Source: Lachnospiraceae bacterium
Lineage (GTDB): Bacteria > Bacillota > Clostridia > Lachnospirales > Lachnospiraceae
Direction of reading: 5' to 3'
Length of the DNA stretch: 64,000 nucleotides
Assembly (NCBI GenBank): GCA_018056425.1
Contig: JAGPFR010000008.1
Location: 16,538 to 80,537 of the forward strand
Shown here: in pieces, positions 54,165-64,000 of the stretch
How the letters are laid out: every line of letters begins with the position of its first letter
Numbering within the stretch: position 1 is the first letter of the stretch
Program-made: the position numbers and the translations under genes
The notes under the pieces: model-generated
Told to the model about the DNA's origin: nothing
Databases searched by the model: none
What the model saw: only the letters and a program-made list of their open reading frames with translations

Positions 54165-55499
54165 TCACTTACTGTTTCTCTTATTGAATTCACTGACCAT
54201 ATTAGCCTTGGCAGCCAGTGATCCGGGAGCATAATTTGAAGGCTTTGCAACTTCTTCATTTTCGGTATCATCTGAAGTTGCCTTATTTACATAAGAAGCC
54301 TTGCTCTGGATGCTGCGGGTATTCATTGCTGCATAAGCCTGCATTCTTTCCTGATTAGCCTGAATCTGCTCGAGTTTTTTCTTGCTCTTCTCGGCATTCT
54401 TTTCAATAAGCTCATTAATGTCGATCTTATCGATACGCTTATTCATTATAATCTGAATAACAATACGTACAACAGCGTTTGCCGTCCAGTAGATACCCAT
54501 ACCTGCGGGGAATGTAAAACCAAACCATACAGACATAAGAGGCAACATAACGTTCATGGTCTTCATGGACTGGGCCATTGAATCTGCGGTGGAATTATCA
54601 CCTGAAGGCTGAGGCTGACTGGGTGAAAGCTTAACGGAAAGCCACTGGGTAAATCCTGATAAAAGAGGGATCAGGATAGCCACGATCACAATCAGATATG
54701 CATGACTTGCAAAACTCTCCTTAATAATATTTATGGGAGAATTGACGATGTTAAGTCCGAGGAAATTGTTGTAAGTATCAAGAAGTCCCTTGGTAACAAC
54801 TTTTCCGGATGCATCAAGAGTAGAAAGAATCTGCTGTCCGTCTGCATTGGTAAGATTTGCAAGACCGTAATGATCACTGATCTGTGCCATATCGGATGTC
54901 GATACTCTGTTAAGAACATCGATGATTCCGTTGGTAAGATTACCTTCTTTTGCAAGATTCTTGGAATACATACCAAGAGCGGACTTTACGCTCTCGAGTT
55001 CAGCGGTATTATCCGTGATGAATGCACCGTTATCGGTAGCAACGATCTTATCGGCAAGAACTCTGAAAGTATCCCCAATCTTGGTAACATAAGCGGGAAC
55101 CTGATAGATAACTCTGTACAGAGCAATGAGAATAGGGAACTGAATGAGCAAAGTAACACAGCTTCCGGCCTGGGAAACACCGTACTTTGCGTAAACAGCC
55201 TGAGTCTCAGCCTGCATCTTCATCATTGAATCCTGATCTTTTCTGCCATCATATTTCTTCTGAATGGCTTTGATCTCAGGATTGATCTTAAGTGAAAGCT
55301 TTGAGAACTTCTGCTGCTTATAAGTAAGAGGAATCATACATACATTTACGAAAATGGTAAAAAGTATGATTGCTATACCTATGTTCGGAATTCCTATCTT
55401 ATCAAGGACAAAGAACAATCCCTCCATTATCTTACCGAGTATCCAAACGATATACTTGAAGATAGGAGTGGAATTAGGTGTTAATAAAGTAAAATACAT
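54165..55499 (-). CDS. yidC: Membrane protein insertase YidC (SpoIIIJ/OxaA1)
   Basis: 444 residues. The protein inserts other proteins into the membrane, alone or with SecYEG. The YidC/Oxa1 core has PNIGIAIILFTIFVNVCMIPLTYKQQKFSKLSLKINPEIKAIQKKYDGRKD and AGSCVTLLIQFPILIALYRVIY, with the hydrophilic groove. It lacks a lipobox and instead begins with a short hydrophobic start. A loop of about 120 residues between helices, longer than in Bacillus YidC, and a charged C-terminal tail (after 380) are present. The ATG overlaps the yidD stop by one base. Confidence 0.95.
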   Translation of the reverse strand: MYFTLLTPNSTPIFKYIVWILGKIMEGLFFVLDKIGIPNIGIAIILFTIFVNVCMIPLTYKQQKFSKLSLKINPEIKAIQKKYDGRKDQDSMMKMQAETQAVYAKYGVSQAGSCVTLLIQFPILIALYRVIYQVPAYVTKIGDTFRVLADKIVATDNGAFITDNTAELESVKSALGMYSKNLAKEGNLTNGIIDVLNRVSTSDMAQISDHYGLANLTNADGQQILSTLDASGKVVTKGLLDTYNNFLGLNIVNSPINIIKESFASHAYLIVIVAILIPLLSGFTQWLSVKLSPSQPQPSGDNSTADSMAQSMKTMNVMLPLMSVWFGFTFPAGMGIYWTANAVVRIVIQIIMNKRIDKIDINELIEKNAEKSKKKLEQIQANQERMQAYAAMNTRSIQSKASYVNKATSDDTENEEVAKPSNYAPGSLAAKANMVSEFNKRNSK

Positions 55500-55738
55500 T
55501 AAAATCTCCCTGAATATTTCTTCCTCATCTTGGGAACGGGATCATAACCTCCATGTGAGAAAGGATTACATCTTAAGATTCTCCACACAGCAAGTAAAGA
55601 TCCTATAAATGCACCGTGAATCTCTATCGCTTCCTTTCCGTAAACGGAGCAGGTAGGATAATACGGACATCTGAATCTCTTAATAGGAGAGAAATATTTC
55701 TGATAAATTGAGATCAACCAAATTAGAAATCTCTTCAT
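55499..55738 (-). CDS. yidD: Membrane protein insertion efficiency factor YidD
   Basis: 79 residues from ATG 55738. The conserved core YQKYFSPIKRFRCPYYPTCSVYGKEAIEIHGAFIGSLLAVWRILRCNPFSHGGYDPVP includes the cysteines typical of YidD. It is thought to help YidC and lies between rnpA and yidC as in most Firmicutes. Confidence 0.93.
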   Translation of the reverse strand: MKRFLIWLISIYQKYFSPIKRFRCPYYPTCSVYGKEAIEIHGAFIGSLLAVWRILRCNPFSHGGYDPVPKMRKKYSGRF

Positions 55739-55749
55739 AATATATATGA

Positions 55750-56088
55750 TCAATTGCCTGCTTTTAACAGGATGTGATGGGAAGCTGCAAGACCCATCAG
55801 AGATTCCACAGTCTCTTTATACGACATTGATGCAGCATTTTGTCTGGCTACAAAAACTATGTCCAAACCACTATTGAACATATTCTCGGAATTACGAAAA
55901 GCTTCCTTAACTAATCGCTTAACACGGTGTCTTACGACACTGTTTCCGACTTTTTTACTGATACTTACGCCTACCCGGTTAAAGGATTCACCGTTTTTTC
56001 TGACATACATGATCAAATACTTGTCTGCGAAGGAGTTGTGTAAACGGTAAACTTCCGAAAACTGTGCGTTTTTTCTTAATCTTTCCAT
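55750..56088 (-). CDS. rnpA: Ribonuclease P protein component
   Basis: 112 residues from ATG 56088 (MERLRKNAQFSEVYRLHNSFADKYLIMY). The RNR motif region is KKVGNSVVRHRVKRLVKEAFR. With the rnpB RNA it cuts the 5' leader of tRNA precursors. The frame upstream of 56088 is open for seven codons but lacks a start with a ribosome site. Confidence 0.96.
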   Translation of the reverse strand: MERLRKNAQFSEVYRLHNSFADKYLIMYVRKNGESFNRVGVSISKKVGNSVVRHRVKRLVKEAFRNSENMFNSGLDIVFVARQNAASMSYKETVESLMGLAASHHILLKAGN

Positions 56089-56136
56089 TTTAAATATGCG
56101 GAAAAACAAAGGTCACATCAAATGTGACCTTTACTT

Positions 56137-56271
56137 TTAAGCCGATAATTTCTTTCTGCCCTTTGCTCTTCTGCTCTGAAGAACCTTACGTCCACCGGCT
56201 GAAGACATTCTTGCTCTGAAACCGTGAACCTTGGCATGAGACTTTTTCTTAGGCTGAAATGTCATCTTCAT
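56137..56271 (-). CDS. rpmH: 50S ribosomal protein L34
   Basis: 44 residues, [22 protein letters not shown]..., the complete L34 sequence ending GRKKLSA. ATG 56271 follows AAGGAGGTG. It heads the leftward operon that continues into rnpA, yidD and yidC, with a strong promoter at 56376-56404. Confidence 0.98.
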   Translation of the reverse strand: MKMTFQPKKKSHAKVHGFRARMSSAGGRKVLQSRRAKGRKKLSA

Positions 56272-56375
56272 AAGGAAACACCTCCTTTTAATCAATCTCT
56301 TCGCTTGGTGTGATTCAAACCAAATCAACACATGGATCTCACTACCTGAGATCAGTCAGAACCGACACAAAACAG

Positions 56376-56404
56376 ATTTTAATTAATATAAGAAGGAGTG
56401 TCAA
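56376..56404 (-). promoter_or_regulatory. rpmH promoter
   Basis: A perfect TTGACA (56404-56399) and TAAAAT (56381-56376) with a 17-bp spacer on the minus strand, leaving a leader of about 100 nt. The leader contains the hairpin GATCTCA/TGAGATC at 56334-56352. Confidence 0.85.
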
Positions 56405-56481
56405 GCAAAAATAGCGGTTTTTATTTAATTTAAGGGAAAAATCAGGATTTTAATCTTTTGAAAAAATGTTGAAAAATTTTC

Positions 56482-56720
56482 TTTTCCACCGAGTTATCCA
56501 CTTTAAATATCATCTATAATCTTATCCCCATTTAGTGTAAAAGATGTGGATATTTACTCCAAATTATAAACTTTTTTATGTAAAACAGTGAAAAAACCCA
56601 GTAAATATCTATATTATATTAATTTATAAATTAGGTACCTGTTTTCCACATAATTTACAATCATTTCTCCAAAAAAACCTGATTAACCCATTTCAGTACT
56701 TAATCCACAATTGTGGAAAA
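56482..56720. other. oriC, DnaA-box cluster upstream of dnaA
   Basis: Seven 9-mers within one mismatch or so of TTATCCACA lie in this AT-rich region: TTTTCCACC 56482-56490, TTATCCACT 56494-56502, TTATCCCCA 56522-56530, TGTGGATAT 56545-56553, TTTTCCACA 56642-56650, TAATCCACA 56701-56709 and TGTGGAAAA 56712-56720. Location between rpmH and dnaA is the standard Firmicutes origin. The boxes are moderately degenerate. Confidence 0.88.
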
Positions 56721-56751
56721 CCCGCAAACGCACAAAAGGGAATAACCCGAT

Positions 56752-56780
56752 TTGAATTAAAAATCCATCCATTATAAAAT
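56752..56780 (+). promoter_or_regulatory. dnaA promoter
   Basis: TTGAAT (56752-56757) and TAAAAT (56775-56780) have a 17-bp spacer. The promoter lies just right of the last DnaA boxes, allowing autorepression by DnaA. Confidence 0.55.
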
Positions 56781-56848
56781 GGTACGGCAGCCTTAATTTG
56801 AGGCATTTTAAGCTGCATAAATTATCAGGAGAAATACTTAAAATACCT

Positions 56849-58207
56849 ATGAACGCAGAGAAGTTTACCAACGAAGAATACTGGGAAGAAATCAAGAGAA
56901 AGATCCAAAGAGAAGCAGCCGTATCCGATATTACATATCATCTTTGGTTTGAAAACCTGGAATTCTGTGAAGTATCGGGAAATACCGTTTATATCAGATC
57001 CGAAAAAGAAGACGAAAGAGCGCTTGGTTACTTAAATAATAAGTTCAAGCTCTATTTTGAGACCGTTATAGGTGAAGAACTCGGCCAGATAATATCGGTC
57101 AAGTTTATTCTTAATAATAGTAATACCGTTATCGAACCCGAAGACAATAAGGTAGATAACGATACTCTCAATCCTGATTATACTTTTGAGTCCTTTGTCG
57201 TAGGAAATAACAATAAAATGGCTCATCAGGTTTCTGTTGCAGTTGCCGAAGATCCCGGTAAAACATGGAATCCTCTTTATATATACGGAGGTCCCGGACT
57301 CGGCAAAACCCATCTTATGCAATCCATAGGTCATTTTATATTAAAGAAGGATCCTTCCAAAAAAGTTATATATGTTACCAGCGAACAGTTCACAAATGAC
57401 GTTATTGAGTCATTAAGAAGCGGTAACAGTGCCGATTCCATGAGTAAACTCCGCGATAAATACCGTACCGTTGATGTACTTATGATCGACGATATCCAGT
57501 TTATTATAGGAAAAGAAGCAACACAGGAAGAGTTTTTCCACACATTTAATACCCTTCATGATGCCGGAAAGCAGATAATTCTTTCTTCGGATAAAAATTT
57601 TAAGGAATTTAAGTCATTAGATGACAGATATATATCAAGATTTGCATGGGGAATGACCGTAGATATCACTCCTCCCGACTATGAAACAAGATCCGCAATT
57701 CTTAAAAATGATGCCGAAAAGTACAATATTAAGATAAGTGAAGAGATAATCGACTATATTGCTTCAAATATCAAGTCAAATATAAGAGAACTTGAAGGAG
57801 CTCTCAATAAGATCATAGCTTTCTCTAAACTTAACAATAATATGGAACCTGACATGGATTTTGCTAAAGAAGCCCTTAAAGACTTCATTTACCCCTCAGA
57901 ATCAAACATGATCACATTTGACCGTATAGTTGATGTGGTTTGTCAGGAATGTAATGCCAGCAAAGACGCTATCATGTCCAATAAGAGAAATGCCGATATT
58001 GTCTATCCCAGACATATAATCATGTATCTGGCCTACGATATGCTCGGTATCACTTATCAACAGATAGCTCATAATCTTCACAGAAGCGATCATACTACGG
58101 TAATCAGCGGATGTAAGAAAATAGAAGCTGATATTAATTCAAATAAAAGTGGAAAAAACACCCGGGAGAAAGTGGATAGAATAAAAAAGATACTTTCAGG
58201 GTCATAA
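56849..58207 (+). CDS. dnaA: Chromosomal replication initiator protein DnaA
   Basis: 452 residues from ATG 56849 (MNAEKFTNEEYWEEIKRKI); the in-frame sequence upstream has only TTG or CTG. AGGAG lies about 17 bases before the ATG, farther than usual. Domain I (about 1-80) is followed by a short linker and the AAA+ domain, with Walker A GGPGLGKTHL and Walker B VLMIDDIQF. Domain IV ends with the DnaA signature HNLHRSDHTTVISGCKKI. It binds the boxes on both sides of its gene and unwinds oriC. Confidence 0.97.
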   Translation: MNAEKFTNEEYWEEIKRKIQREAAVSDITYHLWFENLEFCEVSGNTVYIRSEKEDERALGYLNNKFKLYFETVIGEELGQIISVKFILNNSNTVIEPEDNKVDNDTLNPDYTFESFVVGNNNKMAHQVSVAVAEDPGKTWNPLYIYGGPGLGKTHLMQSIGHFILKKDPSKKVIYVTSEQFTNDVIESLRSGNSADSMSKLRDKYRTVDVLMIDDIQFIIGKEATQEEFFHTFNTLHDAGKQIILSSDKNFKEFKSLDDRYISRFAWGMTVDITPPDYETRSAILKNDAEKYNIKISEEIIDYIASNIKSNIRELEGALNKIIAFSKLNNNMEPDMDFAKEALKDFIYPSESNMITFDRIVDVVCQECNASKDAIMSNKRNADIVYPRHIIMYLAYDMLGITYQQIAHNLHRSDHTTVISGCKKIEADINSNKSGKNTREKVDRIKKILSGS

Positions 58208-58427
58208 ATCATTGATTTACATAATTTTTTAAGTGTGAATTAAGGTTTGTAACTTATTTAATAACCGGTACTATTTCACATACTTATTCATTCCATTTTA
58301 GCCTTGAAAATAGTATAATAAATAAGGTTATGCACATAGTTCACACCCCCTATTACTTATTATACTTATTAAGATTTATATATAACATAAAAAAGGCACC
58401 ATCAATCACCAAAAGGAGTTTTTCACA
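58208..58427. other. oriC, second part between dnaA and dnaN
   Basis: This AT-rich spacer holds a perfect DnaA box TTATGCACA (58328-58336) followed by a long AT-rich stretch (58350-58400) suited to unwinding. A TATAAT at 58314-58319 is a possible dnaN -10, without a good -35. Confidence 0.7.
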
Positions 58428-59552
58428 ATGAAGATATCCTCTTCCAAATCATCATTACTTACGGGTATCCAGACTGTTCTCAGAGCTCTTCCCGCTAAAA
58501 GCACAATGTCCATTATGGAGTGCATTCTTTTTAATACTACCGGAGGAAAGATTACTCTTACCGTTAATAACCTCGATCTTGGAATAGAAACGGTTATTGA
58601 TGGAAATATAGAAGAAGCAGGTGTGGTTGCACTTGATGCCAAGCATATTTTTGAAATAATAAGAAAAATGCCTGATTCAGCATCAGATATTGAGATAATT
58701 ACGGATTCTAATTATCAGACTGTTATCAGATGTGAGCAGGTTGTCCACAATATGGCAGGAAGAAGTGATGATGAATTCACATATCTTCCCGATCTTGATA
58801 AGAATGACAATATAGTTATGAGTCAGCTTTCTCTCAGAGAACTTATCAGAAAGACTATTTTCTCGATTGCCGAGATAAGTGAGGATACTCCAGGTCAGCA
58901 GACCATGAGGGGAGAACTCATGGAGATAAAAGAAAACAAAGTAAGAATGTGCAGTCTTGACGGACATCGTATTTCAATGTGCACGATGGAACTGAGAGAG
59001 AATTATTCCGACAAGAAAGTTATTATTCCCGGAAAGAGTTTAAAAGAACTTTCAAGGATCATTAACGGCGGAGCTGAAGATGATATCGAGATTATATTCA
59101 ATCCCAATCATATAAGCTTTGAATTCGGATCTACAAAGGTTGTATCCAGAATAATCGAAGGAAATTTCTTTGATGTTAACAAGATGCTCGTAGGAGATTA
59201 TGAGACCAAAGTTAAGATCAACAAGAAGAGACTTAACGAATGTCTCGACAGATCTACAATCTATGTAAAAGAAGGCGATAAGAAACCTATCGTTCTTGAT
59301 ATTAAAGATGACAGCATTTCAATCAAGATAAATTCCGCAACCGGTAACATGAATGAAAATGTTCCTGCTTCAAAGTCCGGAAAGGATATGGTAATAGGTT
59401 TCAATCCCAGATTTGTTATAGATGCACTCAATGTTATCGACGATGAAGAAATAGAGCTTGATTTTGTTAATTCAAAAGCTCCCTGCTTTATCAAAAAAGA
59501 TGACATGTCCTATGTTTATGTAGTGCTTCCCGTAACTATAAGTGCGGTATAA
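58428..59552 (+). CDS. dnaN: DNA polymerase III subunit beta (sliding clamp)
   Basis: 374 residues in three repeated clamp domains; the dimer forms a ring around DNA and tethers the polymerase. The N-terminus MKISSSKSSLLTGIQTVLRALPAKSTMSIMECILFNT and the C-terminal FIKKDDMSYVYVVLPV (clamp hydrophobic pocket edge) are typical. AAAGGAG precedes the ATG. It follows dnaA after 220 bp. Confidence 0.97.
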   Translation: MKISSSKSSLLTGIQTVLRALPAKSTMSIMECILFNTTGGKITLTVNNLDLGIETVIDGNIEEAGVVALDAKHIFEIIRKMPDSASDIEIITDSNYQTVIRCEQVVHNMAGRSDDEFTYLPDLDKNDNIVMSQLSLRELIRKTIFSIAEISEDTPGQQTMRGELMEIKENKVRMCSLDGHRISMCTMELRENYSDKKVIIPGKSLKELSRIINGGAEDDIEIIFNPNHISFEFGSTKVVSRIIEGNFFDVNKMLVGDYETKVKINKKRLNECLDRSTIYVKEGDKKPIVLDIKDDSISIKINSATGNMNENVPASKSGKDMVIGFNPRFVIDALNVIDDEEIELDFVNSKAPCFIKKDDMSYVYVVLPVTISAV

Positions 59553-59554
59553 AA

Positions 59555-59773
59555 ATGAGAGAATTTTATCTTAAAGATGATTTTATAAAACTCGGTCAGC
59601 TCCTTAAAGCGGCAGGATTATGTGCTTCAGGAGTTGATGCAAAATATGACATAGTTAACGGTGAAGTTAAGTTGAACGGCAATACCGAAATCCAAAGAGG
59701 AAAGAAAATAGTTGCCGGCGATGTCATAGAGTACAAGGGAAACAGTCTGATCGTAAAGAAAAAGGAAAACTGA
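59555..59773 (+). CDS. S4 domain protein YaaA/RlbA
   Basis: 72 residues with an S4-like RNA-binding fold: IKLGQLLKAAGLCASGVDAKYDIVNGEVKLNGNTEIQRGKKIVAGDVIEYKG. It occupies the usual position between dnaN and recF and starts 2 bp after the dnaN stop. The B. subtilis counterpart is linked to ribosome assembly; direct evidence is scant. Confidence 0.9.
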   Translation: MREFYLKDDFIKLGQLLKAAGLCASGVDAKYDIVNGEVKLNGNTEIQRGKKIVAGDVIEYKGNSLIVKKKEN

Positions 59774-59774
59774 T

Positions 59775-60860
59775 GTGATCATAAAATCATTAGAACTTAC
59801 GGATTACCGTAACTATGACAGACTGAACATAGAATTTGATAAAGGTACCAATATCTTCTACGGGGATAACGCACAGGGAAAGACAAATATCCTCGAAGCT
59901 TTATATATAGCGGCAACAACCAAGTCACATAAAGGAAGCCGTGACAGTGAGATAGTAAGGTTCGGCAAAGAAGAATCTCACATCAGAACCGTTGTTGAGA
60001 ATGATGGAATACCCACGAGAGTGGATATGCATCTTAGAAGTTCCAAGTCAAAAGGAATTGCTATTGACGGTAACAGGATAAAAAAAGCTGCGGATCTTAT
60101 GGGTATTTGCAAAGTAGTCTTTTTTTCTCCGGAAGATCTCAACATTGTAAAAAACGGTCCTACATACAGACGTAGATTCATAGATATGGAACTGTGTCAG
60201 TTAGATCAGTTTTATCTCTATAATCTCAACAATTACAATAAAGTTTTAAACAGAAGAAATCAGGTTCTCAAAGATATTTATTTTGACAGATCACTCGAAG
60301 AGTCATTAAATATCTGGGATGATCAGTTAATATCTTACGGAACCAAGATAGTTGAAAGAAGAGAAAAATTTGCGTCCGAACTCGAAGATGAGATAAAGGA
60401 AGTTCATTACAAACTTTCCGGAGGACGTGAAAATATAAGTATCATCTATGAACCCAGTACCACTGTTGATGATTTCGAAAAAAATTTGAAGGCATCAAGA
60501 GCAAGAGATCTGAAATCAAAGATGACATCGATAGGTCCGCACAGAGATGACTTTGCATTTATGGCCGGTGATATCGATATAAGAAAATTTGGATCCCAGG
60601 GACAACAAAGAACCGCAGCTCTGTCTCTTAAATTATCTGAGATAGACATGATGAAGAAAATATCCGGTGAGAGTCCCGTACTTATGCTTGATGATGTTTT
60701 ATCAGAACTCGATAGAAAGAGACAGGGATTTTTGCTCGACAGCATAGGTGATATTCAAACATTCATAACCTGTACCGGAATCGACGACTTTGTTAATGAC
60801 AGATTTGTCATGAACAGAGTGTTTTATGTTGAAAACGGAAATGTAAGACAGATGTCTTAA
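59775..60860 (+). CDS. recF: DNA replication and repair protein RecF
   Basis: 361 residues starting at GTG 59775, after AAGGAAAAC. The SMC-like ATPase has Walker A YGDNAQGKTNILEALY, signature-type GSQGQQRTAALSLKLSEI and Walker B VLMLDDVLSELD. It helps load RecA at gaps with RecO and RecR. The gene is 1 bp after the rlbA stop. Confidence 0.96.
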   Translation: MIIKSLELTDYRNYDRLNIEFDKGTNIFYGDNAQGKTNILEALYIAATTKSHKGSRDSEIVRFGKEESHIRTVVENDGIPTRVDMHLRSSKSKGIAIDGNRIKKAADLMGICKVVFFSPEDLNIVKNGPTYRRRFIDMELCQLDQFYLYNLNNYNKVLNRRNQVLKDIYFDRSLEESLNIWDDQLISYGTKIVERREKFASELEDEIKEVHYKLSGGRENISIIYEPSTTVDDFEKNLKASRARDLKSKMTSIGPHRDDFAFMAGDIDIRKFGSQGQQRTAALSLKLSEIDMMKKISGESPVLMLDDVLSELDRKRQGFLLDSIGDIQTFITCTGIDDFVNDRFVMNRVFYVENGNVRQMS

Positions 60861-63047
<2,187 letters not shown>

Positions 63048-63081
63048 TAATTGTTAAAGACTTTCGTTCGAAAGAGGAATT

Positions 63082-64000
63082 ATGGAAGATACTATTTTTG
63101 ACAAAATACAGGAAGTAGATCTCAAAGAAAAAATGGAGACCTTCTACATCGATTATGCGATGAGCGTAATCGCGGCAAGAGCTCTTCCCGATGTAAGGGA
63201 CGGACTCAAGCCTGTTCAGAGAAGAGTTCTCTATTCCATGGTAGAACTCAATAACGGACCTGATAAGCCTCACAGAAAGAGTGCACGTATCGTCGGTGAT
63301 ACGATGGGTAAATACCATCCTCACGGTGACAGTTCCATTTACGGATCACTCGTTTTCATGGCTCAGCCCTGGTCCATGAGATATCCTCTTGTAGACGGTC
63401 ACGGAAACTTCGGTTCCATGGACGGCGACGGAGCTGCGGCAATGAGATATACCGAGGCAAGACTTTCCAAGATCAGTATGGAACTTCTTGCTGATATCAA
63501 TAAGAATACCGTAGACTTTATTCCCAACTTTGACGGAACCGAGAGTGAACCTGTTGTTCTTCCAAGCCGTTATCCCAATCTTCTGGTGAACGGAGCAACC
63601 GGAATCGCCGTTGGTATGGCTACCAACATTCCGCCTCACAATTTAAAAGAAGCAGTTGGCGGTGTTATCAAGATCATTGATGACCGTATCGAGGGAAAAG
63701 AAACCACCATCGAGGATGTCATGGAGATTATCCAGGGTCCCGATTTCCCTACCGGCGGACTTATCCTCGGACACCGTGGTGTAGAGGAAGCATACAGAAC
63801 AGGACGCGGAAAGATCAGAGTAAGAGCGGTAACGGAGATTGAGCAGCTTCCTAACGGAAAGAGTCAGATCATTGTTACCGAACTTCCTTACATGGTAAAC
63901 AAGGCAAATCTTCAGATCAAGATTGCCGAACTTGTTAAGTTCAAGAAGATTGACGGTATCACCGACATCAGAGATGAGAGTAACAGAGAAGGTGTAAGAG
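63082..64000 (+). CDS. gyrA: DNA gyrase subunit A (5' part; 3' end outside window)
   Basis: 306 codons of an unbroken frame from ATG 63082, after AAAGAGG. The beginning [30 protein letters not shown], the [17 protein letters not shown] and [10 protein letters not shown] motifs and [18 protein letters not shown], which carries the DNA-cleaving tyrosine, identify GyrA. Its place 34 bp after gyrB confirms the subunit. Confidence 0.97.
   Translation, partial: MEDTIFDKIQEVDLKEKMETFYIDYAMSVIAARALPDVRDGLKPVQRRVLYSMVELNNGPDKPHRKSARIVGDTMGKYHPHGDSSIYGSLVFMAQPWSMRYPLVDGHGNFGSMDGDGAAAMRYTEARLSKISMELLADINKNTVDFIPNFDGTESEPVVLPSRYPNLLVNGATGIAVGMATNIPPHNLKEAVGGVIKIIDDRIEGKETTIEDVMEIIQGPDFPTGGLILGHRGVEEAYRTGRGKIRVRAVTEIEQLPNGKSQIIVTELPYMVNKANLQIKIAELVKFKKIDGITDIRDESNREGVR

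Noticed and set aside
63313-63375. Gly in place of Asp87 (E. coli numbering) in the GyrA quinolone region
   Set aside because: The sequence [11 protein letters not shown] has Gly there, but I recall Gly at this place as usual in Lachnospiraceae gyrase, so it is not evidence of acquired resistance.

Overview
The window spans the replication origin of a Gram-positive anaerobe of the Clostridia, most likely a member of the Lachnospiraceae. This rests on gene order around oriC (rpmH-rnpA-yidD-yidC-jag-mnmE-mnmG-rsmG running left, dnaA-dnaN-rlbA-recF-gyrB-gyrA running right), TGTTTCACGTGAAACA parS sites beside parA/parB, AGGAGG-type ribosome binding sites, and families common in that group (DUF3881, DUF4446, DUF4867, DUF3048 lipoprotein, stand-alone phosphoketolase). 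No phage, insertion sequence, CRISPR array or rRNA operon is visible. Most genes left of oriC lie on the minus strand and so run with the replication fork; the exceptions are a short ORF at 5522, an ABC importer at 9133-11922 and a DUF4867 gene at 29850.

Layout. 1-2085: partial TPR protein with an AAA-like tail that has lost its Walker A lysine. 2086-2308: a cluster of DnaA-box-like 9-mers. 2309-8965: rsmA, an aminotransferase with its Lrp-type regulator, a shrunken HypE-like protein, a 35-residue membrane peptide, galK, a YbjQ-family protein and metY. 9041-11922: a TrpX-like ABC importer. 11976-15476: DUF3048 lipoprotein, tRNA-Leu(UAA), GH13 glucosidase. 15740-20457: ftsH-hpt-tilS-ftsB-rqcP and hup, without the sporulation genes usual between rqcP and divIC. 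20623-24914: PEGA lipoprotein, CCA-adding enzyme, membrane foldase. 24982-26939: two overlapping ATP-grasp ligases and a small XRE regulator. 27183-29186: 2-isopropylmalate synthase fused to a complete AraC-type DNA-binding domain, with repeats and a perfect 20-bp palindrome in its promoter region. 30549-37666: an operon of a four-helix membrane protein, an M13 metallopeptidase lipoprotein and a MacB/FtsX-like ABC exporter, with a membrane-bound XRE regulator upstream. 37898-40291: phosphoketolase. 40563-43560: ECF sigma factor, membrane protein and ABC-2 transporter in one operon. 43664-48978: tRNA-Arg(CCU), DUF3881, serS, DUF4446, parB, parA and two small unknown genes next to parS. 49178-56271: the rsmG-to-rpmH cluster. 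56272-58427: bipartite oriC around dnaA. 58428-64000: dnaN, rlbA, recF, gyrB with a charged insertion, and the start of gyrA.

How the genes fit together. The right half is the replication-initiation, segregation, tRNA-modification and membrane-insertion core. The left half mixes translation and proteostasis housekeeping with amino-acid metabolism (leuA, metY, Lrp/aminotransferase), carbon metabolism (galK, GH13, phosphoketolase) and two regulator-transporter modules that look like responses to envelope or peptide stress. The most unusual item is the LeuA-AraC fusion, which could couple a leucine-binding biosynthetic enzyme directly to transcription.
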